This document shows, piece after piece, positions 1-6,635 of a stretch of 10,993 nucleotides of DNA (the stretch's first letter is position 1; each line of letters opens with the position of its first letter). Made by a program: the position numbers and the translations under genes. This stretch comes from an uncultured Bacilli bacterium (lineage in GTDB: Bacteria > Bacillota_I > Bacilli_A > RF39 > UBA660). The DNA is taken from contig CALVHK010000029.1 of NCBI GenBank assembly GCA_944327405.1, positions 1-10,993 of the forward strand, given 5' to 3'. The notes beneath the pieces were generated by a model. That model saw only the letters and a list, made by a program, of their open reading frames with translations. It had not been told where the DNA came from and did not search any database.

Positions 1-69
1 CAGGTGATGGGAATCGAACCCACGTTATCAGCTTGGAAGGCTGAAGCTCTACCATTAAACTACACCTGC
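1..69 (-). tRNA. tRNA-Gly (anticodon UCC), 3' end cut by window edge
   Basis: Read on the minus strand, the sequence folds as a standard tRNA. The acceptor strand GCAGGTG (69-63) pairs with CACCTGC, there is a D arm with the GTTTAATGGTAGAGC pattern, and the anticodon stem TCAGC/GCTGA closes the loop CTTCCAA, which gives anticodon TCC (reads GGA glycine codons). A T arm with the loop TTCGATT follows. The last acceptor base and the discriminator base lie outside the window, so the gene is partial by about two bases. A good promoter lies just upstream at 90-117. Confidence 0.96.
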
Positions 70-74
70 ATTTC

Positions 75-110
75 TTTTAGATAATATAAATTATATCATA
101 TTATCTAAAA
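75..110. repeat. Perfect 13-bp inverted repeat around the tRNA-Gly -10 box
   Basis: TTTTAGATAATAT (75-87) and ATATTATCTAAAA (98-110) are exact reverse complements separated by 10 bases. The -10 hexamer of the tRNA promoter lies in the spacer. For transcripts coming from the surface protein gene this could form a hairpin, but no U-run follows the 3' arm on the minus strand, so it is a poor intrinsic terminator. It may instead be a DNA operator or a transcript 3'-end stabiliser. Confidence 0.6.
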
Positions 111-117
111 ATTTCAA
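90..117 (-). promoter_or_regulatory. Promoter of tRNA-Gly
   Basis: On the minus strand a -35 box TTGAAA (117-112) is followed after 16 bases by the extended -10 TGATATAAT (98-90). Initiation would be near 83, about 14 bases before the tRNA 5' end at 69. The promoter starts directly after the stop codon of the surface protein gene (118-120). It is embedded in a perfect 13-bp inverted repeat (75-110). Confidence 0.65.
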
Positions 118-843
118 CTATATTTTATAAATTTTCGTGTTTTTCTTAGCAACCTTTACAATCACTATAATAGATATTATGCCAATAGGAAGTAAAATAT
201 ACCCATAATCAAGTCCTGTTTGTGGATTTTCAATTGGTTCTTTCGGATCAACAACGATATCAGTAGTAGAACAATCCTCAATCATTTCTTCATAAGTAAC
301 TGAATTACCATTAGAATCAAAGTAATACTTATCATCAATTATCGTACAAGTATAATTACAACATTGTTCATAATACTCTACTTCACTAACTTGCGTACCA
401 CCTTCTCCATAATAAACGCCATCAACAATCATACATACAAAATTCTGTGGTTCTTCGTAATCCGCAACATCAGGCATAAAACTAGCCTCGCAATATTCAT
501 CGCTTAAATCACCAGTATACACAAGATCTGCTACTGTAAAAGTCCCTGTATGCGCACTTTCAGAAGTAAAATCCACTTCTAAAGATAAACCATTGTTATT
601 TGTCCAATCATCATACATCTTAATACTCTCTAAATTAACATTACTTAAAATTAACGTTCCTTTAACATGGTTAATTTCCGTATCAGCGCTAACAACAATA
701 TGACAAACCATATAAAACGTTCCGTCACCCAAATCTTGTTTAGGATCACAATAATAACCATTAAAATCAACAGATGCCGCATTCGCTCTTACAGGTGCTA
801 AAATCGCTATGACACATAATAAAACAAATAAAATCTTTTTCAT
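118..843 (-). CDS. Exported cell-wall-anchored protein with NPQTG sorting signal
   Basis: This is a 241-residue surface protein. A signal peptide (about residues 1-23, lysines then a hydrophobic core, likely cleavage after ANA) is followed by a beta-rich region (about 25-125) of the kind seen in cohesin-like adhesion modules; that fold is an inference. Two copies of a cysteine-bounded motif follow (137-161 and 166-191), with the shared pattern C-x-I-x-D-x-x-Y-Y. After an acidic, proline-containing linker, NPQTG (206-210) precedes a hydrophobic helix and a positively charged tail, the normal layout of a sortase substrate. The mature part has eight cysteines, suggesting disulfides. Two ATG codons stand in tandem; the second (843) is 6 bases from the AGGGAGG ribosome binding site and the first only 3, so 843 is preferred. 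No sortase lies in the window. The ligand or role is unknown. Confidence 0.85.
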   Translation of the reverse strand: MKKILFVLLCVIAILAPVRANAASVDFNGYYCDPKQDLGDGTFYMVCHIVVSADTEINHVKGTLILSNVNLESIKMYDDWTNNNGLSLEVDFTSESAHTGTFTVADLVYTGDLSDEYCEASFMPDVADYEEPQNFVCMIVDGVYYGEGGTQVSEVEYYEQCCNYTCTIIDDKYYFDSNGNSVTYEEMIEDCSTTDIVVDPKEPIENPQTGLDYGYILLPIGIISIIVIVKVAKKNTKIYKI

Positions 844-871
844 CATAAACCTCCCTGATTGATAGTTATCT

Positions 872-900
872 ATCTTAAAGCAATTCTTTTATTTTGTCAA
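872..900 (-). promoter_or_regulatory. Promoter of the wall-anchored protein gene
   Basis: A consensus -35 TTGACA (900-895), a 17-base spacer and a -10 TAAGAT (877-872) are read on the minus strand. The predicted start is near 865. A small palindrome GATAG-TTAT-CTATC (861-874) overlaps the end of the -10 and the start site and could be an operator. Confidence 0.6.
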
Positions 901-948
901 GGAAATTAAGCAGAATTTATTACAATTTTGTTAGTTTGGGCAAAAGCC

Positions 949-977
949 TTCCAAAATTTAAAAATAACTGCTATAAT
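949..977 (+). promoter_or_regulatory. Promoter of the CmpB-type / glycosyltransferase unit
   Basis: A perfect extended -10 TGCTATAAT (969-977) has only a weak -35 (TTCCAA, 949-954, 17-base spacer). Predicted initiation near 984 leaves a leader of only about 12 bases before the ATG at 996. The only Shine-Dalgarno-like match is GTGAT (988-992), 3 bases from the ATG, so translation may be close to leaderless. Confidence 0.6.
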
Positions 978-995
978 ATAGATAGTTGTGATGTT

Positions 996-1691
996 ATGAT
1001 TAATAGATTTAAAAATTGGATAAATAGTGATAAACGCACCTTTGCCAAAGGCATAAGCTTCTCCAAATTATTTATTATATTTGTAATTGGAAGCTTTGCT
1101 GGGGTAATTTACGAAGAAATAATTGGTTTTGTAAAAAACATCTATCTGCGCGGTGAATGGATATGGCCTGTTAGAAAAGGTGTCTTTTACGGCCCATTTA
1201 ACCCCCTATATGGTGCTGCCATTGTTTTTATTATTTGGCTTTTAGGAAGGAAGAAAAGACATCCGGCTAAAACTTTTTTATATGGCGCCATACTAGGTGG
1301 TGCTATTGAATACATCATCAGTTTATTAATGGAACTTGTTCTTGGTGTAGCATCATGGGATTATACAGGACGTCCTTTAAATATTATGGGTAGGACTACC
1401 GTTTTATACATGATATTCTGGGGTTTTGCCGTCATGTTACTCATTCATGTGATTTACCCCATTTTATCGAAATGGATTGAAAAAATACCTTACAAAATAG
1501 GTCATCCCTTAGTGATTGTTTTAGTAATATTTATGACATTTAACATGGTTGTATCCTGGACTGCCCTAGGTAGAGCAACACTTAGAAACAAAGGATATGA
1601 ACCATTTACCATTGTTGGTGAATTTTATGATAAAGTATATCCCGATGAATATATAAAGAGTGTTTATACAAACATGAAATTTGTAAAGTAG
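996..1691 (+). CDS. CmpB-type membrane protein (putative ABC-transporter type IV family, PF06541)
   Basis: A 231-residue polytopic membrane protein. The family signature is clear: GVFYGPFNPLYG (62-73) between the first two membrane segments, an EYIISLLMELVLG helix followed by WDYTGRPLNIMGR (121-133), and an FWG motif (141-143) at the start of the next helix. About five membrane segments are visible (near 23-46, 71-84, 94-117, 136-157, 170-191). The family is often labelled a putative ABC transporter permease, but no ATPase partner is here and its function is not established. The open frame continues 34 codons upstream to a TTG at 894, but that stretch contains the promoter and has no ribosome binding site, so ATG 996, which falls before the first membrane helix, is chosen. 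The glycosyltransferase follows after 7 bases, so the two are probably cotranscribed. Confidence 0.87.
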   Translation: MINRFKNWINSDKRTFAKGISFSKLFIIFVIGSFAGVIYEEIIGFVKNIYLRGEWIWPVRKGVFYGPFNPLYGAAIVFIIWLLGRKKRHPAKTFLYGAILGGAIEYIISLLMELVLGVASWDYTGRPLNIMGRTTVLYMIFWGFAVMLLIHVIYPILSKWIEKIPYKIGHPLVIVLVIFMTFNMVVSWTALGRATLRNKGYEPFTIVGEFYDKVYPDEYIKSVYTNMKFVK

Positions 1692-1698
1692 GTGCAAA

Positions 1699-2934
1699 AT
1701 GATTCTAGAAACAATCGGAATTTTCTTAATAATAATTGGTCTTTTAATACTATTTACTACCTCTTTTTTAGCAAGACAAAACAACAATTTTCCCAAAAAG
1801 AAAAGAGATGCTCTAAAAAATTTTTGTATCATGATCCCTGCCCGTGATGAATCACTAGTAATTGAAGACTTACTAATTAGTATTAAAAATCAAACCAAAA
1901 AAGTAAATATGAAAGATGTATATATTATTGTAGAACTAAAGACTGATCCAACATTTGCTATTGCCAAGAAGTATGGAGCAACCATCTTTATTCGCAAAAG
2001 ACTGGATCTTAAAAGAAAAGGCTATGCCCTAGATGAATTAATCAAAGATTTAGATCAAAAGAAGAAATATTATGATGCTTACTTCATTTTTGATGCCGAC
2101 AACATTTTAGATGAAAACTTCCTAAAAGAAATGGAAGAATCTTACAAAGCAGGATACGACATAGCAACCGGTTACCGAAACCTAAAAAATGGCAACGACT
2201 CCATTATTTCAGCTTGTTCTGGTATTACTTTTGCTTTTCTAAATTCCAATGGTAACGAAACCAAATCAAAGCAATCAAGAAATGTCACTTTATCAGGAAC
2301 AGGACTTTACATTAATGGAGAATTAATCAAAAAATGGGCCTCTTTCCCCTTCCATTCCCTAACCGAAGATTATGAACTTACTCTCTATTCTATTGAGAAT
2401 AATTTAACGAGTATTTACAATAAAAACGCGATATTCTATGACGAACAGCCAATCAAATACAAAAACACAATTAATCAAAGAACAAGATGGATAAAGGGAT
2501 ACTTTTCTACGAGAAAAGAATATATTCCAAGATTCCGAAAAAAACTCAAAAACAATCCCAACTTCGGTTCTCTAATTAATGAAATAAGTGGTATGAAGCC
2601 CTATATTATCATGATTATTGGTGCTCTTTTATACATATTAAATCAAATCATTAACCTATTTAAAATTTATGATATATCAAATCCTATATTCAGAGGAAGT
2701 TTCATGAAAATCATATTAATATTTATGCTCGCCTACATCCTATTTGCTTTTATGACTGCTTATATTATATTAAAAGACAAAGACAAAATAAATATGTCCG
2801 ATTCAATGCAAATCAAAGCCATTTTATTTAGTCCCCTATTTTTCTCTACCTATGTCCCATGTGCTCTAAAAGCATTCCTAAAGAAGGAAGTAAAATGGGA
2901 AAAAGTAGAACACACCAAAAGATGGAATACCTAA
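1699..2934 (+). CDS. Membrane-anchored family 2 glycosyltransferase (processive type)
   Basis: A 411-residue GT2 enzyme that should transfer sugar from a nucleotide sugar at the cytoplasmic face of the membrane. One N-terminal helix (about 5-24) precedes the GT-A domain, which opens with IPARDES (46-52). The metal-binding DAD is at 132-134, the acceptor-side TED at 222-224, and QRTRW at 260-264 is the QxxRW motif of processive synthases such as those for cellulose, hyaluronan or poly-GlcNAc. Three C-terminal membrane segments follow (about 301-321, 335-358, 374-393). The ATG lies 4 bases after AGGTG, which overlaps the stop codon of the preceding CmpB-type gene, so translation of the pair may be coupled. 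The sugar and acceptor cannot be told from sequence; a surface polysaccharide or glycolipid is a reasonable guess. Confidence 0.9.
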   Translation: MILETIGIFLIIIGLLILFTTSFLARQNNNFPKKKRDALKNFCIMIPARDESLVIEDLLISIKNQTKKVNMKDVYIIVELKTDPTFAIAKKYGATIFIRKRLDLKRKGYALDELIKDLDQKKKYYDAYFIFDADNILDENFLKEMEESYKAGYDIATGYRNLKNGNDSIISACSGITFAFLNSNGNETKSKQSRNVTLSGTGLYINGELIKKWASFPFHSLTEDYELTLYSIENNLTSIYNKNAIFYDEQPIKYKNTINQRTRWIKGYFSTRKEYIPRFRKKLKNNPNFGSLINEISGMKPYIIMIIGALLYILNQIINLFKIYDISNPIFRGSFMKIILIFMLAYILFAFMTAYIILKDKDKINMSDSMQIKAILFSPLFFSTYVPCALKAFLKKEVKWEKVEHTKRWNT

Positions 2935-2960
2935 TTCCTTTTTTTATATCAAAAAAGAAA
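2935..2960. terminator. Possible weak bidirectional terminator between convergent genes
   Basis: In the 28 bases between the convergent glycosyltransferase and BI-1 stop codons, CTTTTTT (2938-2944) pairs with AAAAAAG (2951-2957), extended by two more A-T pairs past one mismatch. The stem is nearly all A-T, with U-runs in both directions but no GC-rich base, so it would be weak. It is the only candidate between the two units. Confidence 0.35.
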
Positions 2961-2962
2961 CC

Positions 2963-3604
2963 CTAATCTCTAGAGTCTCCAATAATAGATAGTAGATGCA
3001 AGAATATATTAATGAAATCTAAATATAACTGAAATGCTCCATTAATTGCTACGACTTCATTATCAATACCGGCATTGCTTAACATTTTAAGCTTTTGAAT
3101 ATCATAAGCCGTAAATCCAAAGAAAATAAGCAAAGCAATAATAGATATAATTAAATCAAAAGTTGTATCTAAAAGAAACAAATTAATAAAACAACAAATA
3201 ATGATAGCAAACAGTCCCATAAGTAGATACACACTAATTTTATTTAAATCAATATTGGTTAAAAAGCCTAATGCTCCAAATATAGCAAACACAACCGCGG
3301 CAATTAAGAAAACATACATTACACTACTAACTTCAAAACCAACAAAGACACTCGAAAATGTAAGTCCACTAACAAACGAATATAACAAGAAACAGATCTT
3401 CGCTGTTAAAGGCTTCATCTTATGTACTCTTGCTGAAAAAAAGATAACTAAAGCAAATTCTAATATGATGATAAGCCAAAATATTGGTCCTCCAAAAATA
3501 GATAACAACATATTTTCATTAATAGACACTATACAACCTGTTAAAAAAGTAACAAGTAAACCCACAAACATCCACAAAAATGTTTTTGATAACAATTGAT
3601 TCAT
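2963..3604 (-). CDS. Bax inhibitor-1 / YccA family membrane protein
   Basis: A 213-residue protein with about seven membrane segments and the typical C-terminal signatures of PF01027: TAYDIQKLK (165-173) and GAFQLYLDFINIF (189-201). Asp168 and Asp196 fall where the di-aspartate pH sensor of the Bacillus YetJ calcium-leak protein lies, so a proton-sensitive cation leak role is plausible by family; the substrate here is not shown. The start ATG at 3604 has a strong ribosome binding site AAGGAG (3617-3612). It is the last gene of the ychF series, 22 bases after the YwaF-type gene, and it also has its own good promoter at 3626-3654. Confidence 0.92.
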   Translation of the reverse strand: MNQLLSKTFLWMFVGLLVTFLTGCIVSINENMLLSIFGGPIFWLIIILEFALVIFFSARVHKMKPLTAKICFLLYSFVSGLTFSSVFVGFEVSSVMYVFLIAAVVFAIFGALGFLTNIDLNKISVYLLMGLFAIIICCFINLFLLDTTFDLIISIIALLIFFGFTAYDIQKLKMLSNAGIDNEVVAINGAFQLYLDFINIFLHLLSIIGDSRD

Positions 3605-3625
3605 TTTATCTCTCCTTACATCAAT

Positions 3626-3654
3626 ATTATATCATACTTCCTTTTTTTAGTAAA
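3626..3654 (-). promoter_or_regulatory. Promoter of the BI-1 family gene inside the tail of the upstream gene
   Basis: Minus strand: -35 TTTACT (3654-3649), 17-base spacer, extended -10 TGATATAAT (3634-3626). The predicted start near 3620 is about 15 bases before the ATG. The boxes lie within the last codons and the stop codon of the YwaF-type gene, so the BI-1 gene can be transcribed on its own as well as by read-through. Confidence 0.6.
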
Positions 3655-4373
3655 CAAACCTGACGATTAAAGAAAGTATATAACACCCATATAATTAGTA
3701 TTTCCATTAAAACAAGAATTAAACTAACTGGGAATTTATTTAAAATAGGAAGCATTTCTAAAATGAATGGTGGAATCCCTTCGGAAAAAAAATAATTTGT
3801 ACCAAACGTCTGATTAAATCCAACCATGAATAAATAAATACCACCTAAAACCAAAATAAGCCGAAACACATGCCGATATTTTATTTTTCTTGGATACATA
3901 TAAAATGTTATTAACCCCATTATAATAAACAAATGATGACTAATTAAATATAGATAAAAATTGAATGACTCCCAAACACTTACAACATCAAAAAATATAA
4001 TCGCGGGAACTGAGCCTAAGAATGGTAGAAAATAAAGATATGGATATAAGTTTTCTTTTTTAAAAAATATCACAAACATATAAAAGTAATTGGCAAGATA
4101 ACACAAGTGAAATGGAAGCATAGTCTTATAATCAAAACAATCATAAGCAAAACTACTAACATATAAAACAACCATATTAAGTAGTAATATACTTGCAAAA
4201 ACAAAGGCAATTCTTCTTTTGTTTTTTGAAGAAATACAATAAATACGTTTTCGATGAAAATAAACAAGAAGTAATCCCACTAAAACAAACAAAATTAAAA
4301 ACAAATGAGTTTTCCCCCATAATTTAAAAGGAATCACAACATTTTTATCAACAAAAAATTCTTTTAGCTTCAT
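3627..4373 (-). CDS. TIGR02206 / YwaF-type integral membrane protein
   Basis: A 248-residue polytopic membrane protein with about seven hydrophobic segments. The family motifs recognised are LPFHLCYLANY (86-96), SHHLFI (145-150) and NQTFGTNYFF (187-196), with conserved histidines in or near membrane segments. This bacterial family is distantly related to the eukaryotic TMEM164 proteins; its bacterial role is not established. The start ATG 4373 has an AAGG only one base upstream, an unusually short spacing, and both lie inside a 12-bp inverted repeat (4356-4402) that may regulate initiation. It follows ychF after 32 bases and precedes the BI-1 gene. Confidence 0.82.
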   Translation of the reverse strand: MKLKEFFVDKNVVIPFKLWGKTHLFLILFVLVGLLLVYFHRKRIYCISSKNKRRIAFVFASILLLNMVVLYVSSFAYDCFDYKTMLPFHLCYLANYFYMFVIFFKKENLYPYLYFLPFLGSVPAIIFFDVVSVWESFNFYLYLISHHLFIIMGLITFYMYPRKIKYRHVFRLILVLGGIYLFMVGFNQTFGTNYFFSEGIPPFILEMLPILNKFPVSLILVLMEILIIWVLYTFFNRQVCLLKKGSMI

Positions 4374-4402
4374 ACCTTATAATATGATAACTAAAAGAAT
4401 TT
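4356..4402 (-). promoter_or_regulatory. Hairpin enclosing the start of the YwaF-type gene (possible translational or attenuation switch)
   Basis: On the minus strand AAATTCTTTTAG (4402-4391) and CTAAAAGAATTT (4367-4356) pair perfectly over 12 bases. Inside, TCATA and TATGA form a second 5-bp stem whose apical loop TTATAAGG holds the ribosome binding site, while the ATG (4373-4371) is in the inner stem. The 3' arm is already coding sequence and runs into six T residues, so in the ychF transcript it could also act as an AT-rich attenuator. Confidence 0.5.
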
Positions 4403-4405
4403 ATA

Positions 4406-5506
4406 CTAAACATTAAACCGAAAATAAACAATATCTCCATCTTGCATCAAATAATCTTTACCTTCTAATCTAAGCTTTCCTGCCTCTTTTACTTTAAGTT
4501 CACTTTTGTACTGATACAAATCGTCAAAACTCATCACTTCTGCTTTAATAAAGCCTCGTTCGATGTCAGAGTGTATTAATCCCGCACAAGACTTAGCATT
4601 CATACCCCTTTTAAACGTCCAAGCCCGACATTCATCAGACCCTGCTGTAAAGAATGTTTCCAGTCCAAGTAAGGAATAAGTGGCAAAAATTAAACGGTCT
4701 AAACCACTACTGTTAATACCAAGCTCTTGTAAAAAAACTTTCTTATCATCATCACTTAACTCCGATAATTCTGATTCCATTTTACAACACATCACTATGA
4801 CACCAGCATTTTCCTTTTCTGCATAATCACTTACCAATTTGGTATAATCATTTTCACCCAAAACAACATCATCTTCTAGCACATTAGCAACATAAATCAG
4901 TGGTTTTAAAGTAATAAAGCTAAAGTTTTTCATAAGCATCTTTTCTTCATCACTAAAATCTACTAATCTAAGAGGAGTATTTTTCTCCAAAGCTTCTTTT
5001 GCTTTTGTAAGCACTGCTACTTCTCGAGCTGCATCTTTATCTTTCGTTGTTTCAGCTTTCTTCATAATTTTATTTAATCGATTCTCTATAATTTCTAAAT
5101 CAGCCAAAATAAGCTCTACATTAATAATTTCAATATCCCGAATTGGATCCGTCTTACCCTCAACATGTGTGATATTCGGATCATCAAAACACCGTACGAC
5201 CTCAACTATTGCATCAACTTCTCTAATATGGCTCAAAAACTTATTTCCGAGTCCCTCACCATGAGAAGCTCCCTTAACAAGACCTGCAATATCAGTAAAC
5301 TCAAAAGTCGTTGGAACGGTACTCTTAGGTAGATACAAATCTTCTAAAAACTGTAATCTTTCATCCGGAACTGTAACCATACCCACATTAGGATCAATCG
5401 TTGCAAACGGATAATTAGCTGCCAATATATTTTTCTTCGTAATAGCATTAAACAAAGTAGACTTACCAACATTAGGAAGTCCCACAATACCTGCTTTTAA
5501 ACTCAT
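4406..5506 (-). CDS. ychF: Obg-like ATPase YchF
   Basis: A 366-residue TRAFAC-class P-loop protein, full length for YchF. The Walker A GLPNVGKST is at 9-17, the switch-II-like DIAGLVKGASHGEGLGN follows, and the position of the usual G-protein NKxD is replaced by NVLE, as in YchF proteins that prefer ATP over GTP. A coiled-coil segment (about residues 130-175) interrupts the G domain, and a TGS domain ends the protein. YchF binds ribosomes and affects translation and stress tolerance in bacteria. Ribosome binding site GGAGG (5517-5513) is 6 bases before the ATG and lies within the last codons of the reverse transcriptase, whose stop is one base away. An extended -10 at 5537-5529 gives it its own promoter. 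Confidence 0.97.
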   Translation of the reverse strand: MSLKAGIVGLPNVGKSTLFNAITKKNILAANYPFATIDPNVGMVTVPDERLQFLEDLYLPKSTVPTTFEFTDIAGLVKGASHGEGLGNKFLSHIREVDAIVEVVRCFDDPNITHVEGKTDPIRDIEIINVELILADLEIIENRLNKIMKKAETTKDKDAAREVAVLTKAKEALEKNTPLRLVDFSDEEKMLMKNFSFITLKPLIYVANVLEDDVVLGENDYTKLVSDYAEKENAGVIVMCCKMESELSELSDDDKKVFLQELGINSSGLDRLIFATYSLLGLETFFTAGSDECRAWTFKRGMNAKSCAGLIHSDIERGFIKAEVMSFDDLYQYKSELKVKEAGKLRLEGKDYLMQDGDIVYFRFNV

Positions 5507-5507
5507 A

Positions 5508-6461
5508 CTAAACCTCCAAAGTATTCTTATTATAACACATTTTTAAGTACTTTTGATACTGTTTAAACTCTAAATTATCAGGATCAATCGTCAAAACATA
5601 ATTTACCTTTCCCACCAAAGATGCATAAGTTGCATTCTTACCAGTAAACCGGTTATGATTATCCAAGCCATATTTCTCTATATAATACATCTCTTGTCTA
5701 ATTTTCTTTAAATATTGTTTAGAAACATGAAGATTCTTATTAACAACTAATCCAGTAACATTTTGTCTTTGATGAGGTCTTAAAACTTTAATCTTTCTCT
5801 CATTCAAACTAAAACCCATAACATCCAAGAAATTTTCGACTTTGTTTTTTAATTCGATAACATGAAAATCACCAGAAAATGTTAAATCATCAGAATATCT
5901 CGTATAAGTAATATTTCTCCTGCGGCAATATTCACCGATATAATTATCAAAATTCTTCATGACCAAATTAGATAGATAAGGACTAGTTGGAGCCCCTTGC
6001 GGTAAATAATCCTCATAAGTACATAGTTTTAAGAGTAAAACTTTTATCGCTGGTGGGAAAATAGTATTAGGTAAAGCGGCATAAAGAGCTTCAAACGTAA
6101 TATTAGAGAAAAAATCTTTAATATCAAGCTTCAAAATAATTTTTTGATTCACATGAGGGCTAGCATTATCCACAAGACTTTTCCCAGGAACATAAGCAAT
6201 CGCATAAGGACTAACCGAAAGTCCCATCAAAACATGATATAAAATATTTTTCTGTATTTGTTTAAGTGCTGGAACAGGTACCAAAAGCTGTCTTTTCCCA
6301 CCATTCTTTTTTAATATTTCTTTTTTATGATAAAATTTCTCAGGATGATTACTAATCGTATATAAAAGTTTTAACTTTTCTTCATCATCTTTATTGCCAC
6401 TTACTAAATCAAAAGACAAAACAAACTCTTTTAACTTCTCTTTATCCAAATACTTCCACAT
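5508..6461 (-). CDS. Retron-type reverse transcriptase
   Basis: A 317-residue RNA-directed DNA polymerase, the usual length of a stand-alone retron RT. The catalytic aspartates are seen in LDIKDFF (Asp113) and YSDD (189-192), with QGAPTSP at 155-161. Two features point to retrons rather than group II introns: NASPH (99-103), matching the retron region X motif NAxxH, and VTGLVVN (235-241), matching the VTG of region Y. No maturase or endonuclease domain is present. YSDD replaces the more common YADD. The frame opens at a GTG (6485), but ATG 6461 has ribosome binding site AAGGTG six bases upstream, and the longer form would run through the a2 repeat, so 6461 is chosen. It would copy the msd part of the RNA encoded at 6477-6643. 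Its stop is one base from the ychF start. Confidence 0.93.
   Translation of the reverse strand: MWKYLDKEKLKEFVLSFDLVSGNKDDEEKLKLLYTISNHPEKFYHKKEILKKNGGKRQLLVPVPALKQIQKNILYHVLMGLSVSPYAIAYVPGKSLVDNASPHVNQKIILKLDIKDFFSNITFEALYAALPNTIFPPAIKVLLLKLCTYEDYLPQGAPTSPYLSNLVMKNFDNYIGEYCRRRNITYTRYSDDLTFSGDFHVIELKNKVENFLDVMGFSLNERKIKVLRPHQRQNVTGLVVNKNLHVSKQYLKKIRQEMYYIEKYGLDNHNRFTGKNATYASLVGKVNYVLTIDPDNLEFKQYQKYLKMCYNKNTLEV
5529..5537 (-). promoter_or_regulatory. Extended -10 of a ychF promoter inside the RT gene
   Basis: TGTTATAAT on the minus strand is a perfect extended -10. Initiation near 5522 would give a leader of about 16 bases that contains the GGAGG of ychF. There is no good -35, which extended -10 promoters do not need. 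It overlaps the codons for the last nine residues of the reverse transcriptase. Confidence 0.55.
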
Positions 6462-6476
6462 AAAAATCACCTTAAA

Positions 6477-6484
6477 AAGCAGCA
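6477..6484 (-). repeat. Retron a2 inverted repeat
   Basis: TGCTGCTT on the minus strand, the exact reverse complement of the a1 repeat at 6636-6643. It lies 3 bases before the AAGGTG ribosome binding site of the reverse transcriptase, where the 3' end of a retron RNA is expected. Confidence 0.7.
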
Positions 6485-6635
6485 CTGAAAAATTATCTTA
6501 AATTGTGTAAATGTACCGTTGTATTATAAAATAATACAAAGCGTAAGCGCGTACATTGGAACAACTTTAAGTAAATGAATATACTTATATTTAATAGAAT
6601 AACGACTCGCTATTCCTTTGTTTTCACAAACCATC

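Noticed and set aside
894..995. N-terminal extension of the CmpB-type gene to the TTG at 894
   Set aside because: No ribosome binding site there; the extension contains the extended -10 promoter and lies before the family's normal start.
1566..1832. Minus-strand ORF of 88 codons
   Set aside because: Antisense shadow across the well-supported CmpB-type and glycosyltransferase genes; no family likeness.
3201..3599. Plus-strand ORF of 132 codons
   Set aside because: Antisense to the BI-1 gene, with low-complexity Lys/Asn/Thr composition typical of a shadow frame.
4070..4267. Minus-strand ORF of 65 codons
   Set aside because: Same-strand out-of-frame shadow within the YwaF-type gene; the hydrophobic content reflects the membrane-coding sequence.
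5508..6461. Group II intron maturase or diversity-generating retroelement RT
   Set aside because: The protein is short with no maturase or endonuclease domain, has the retron NAxxH and VTG motifs, and no intron ends or template/variable repeat pair were noticed.
6462..6485. N-terminal extension of the RT to the GTG at 6485
   Set aside because: It would translate through the a2 repeat and the ribosome binding site AAGGTG, which fits the ATG at 6461.
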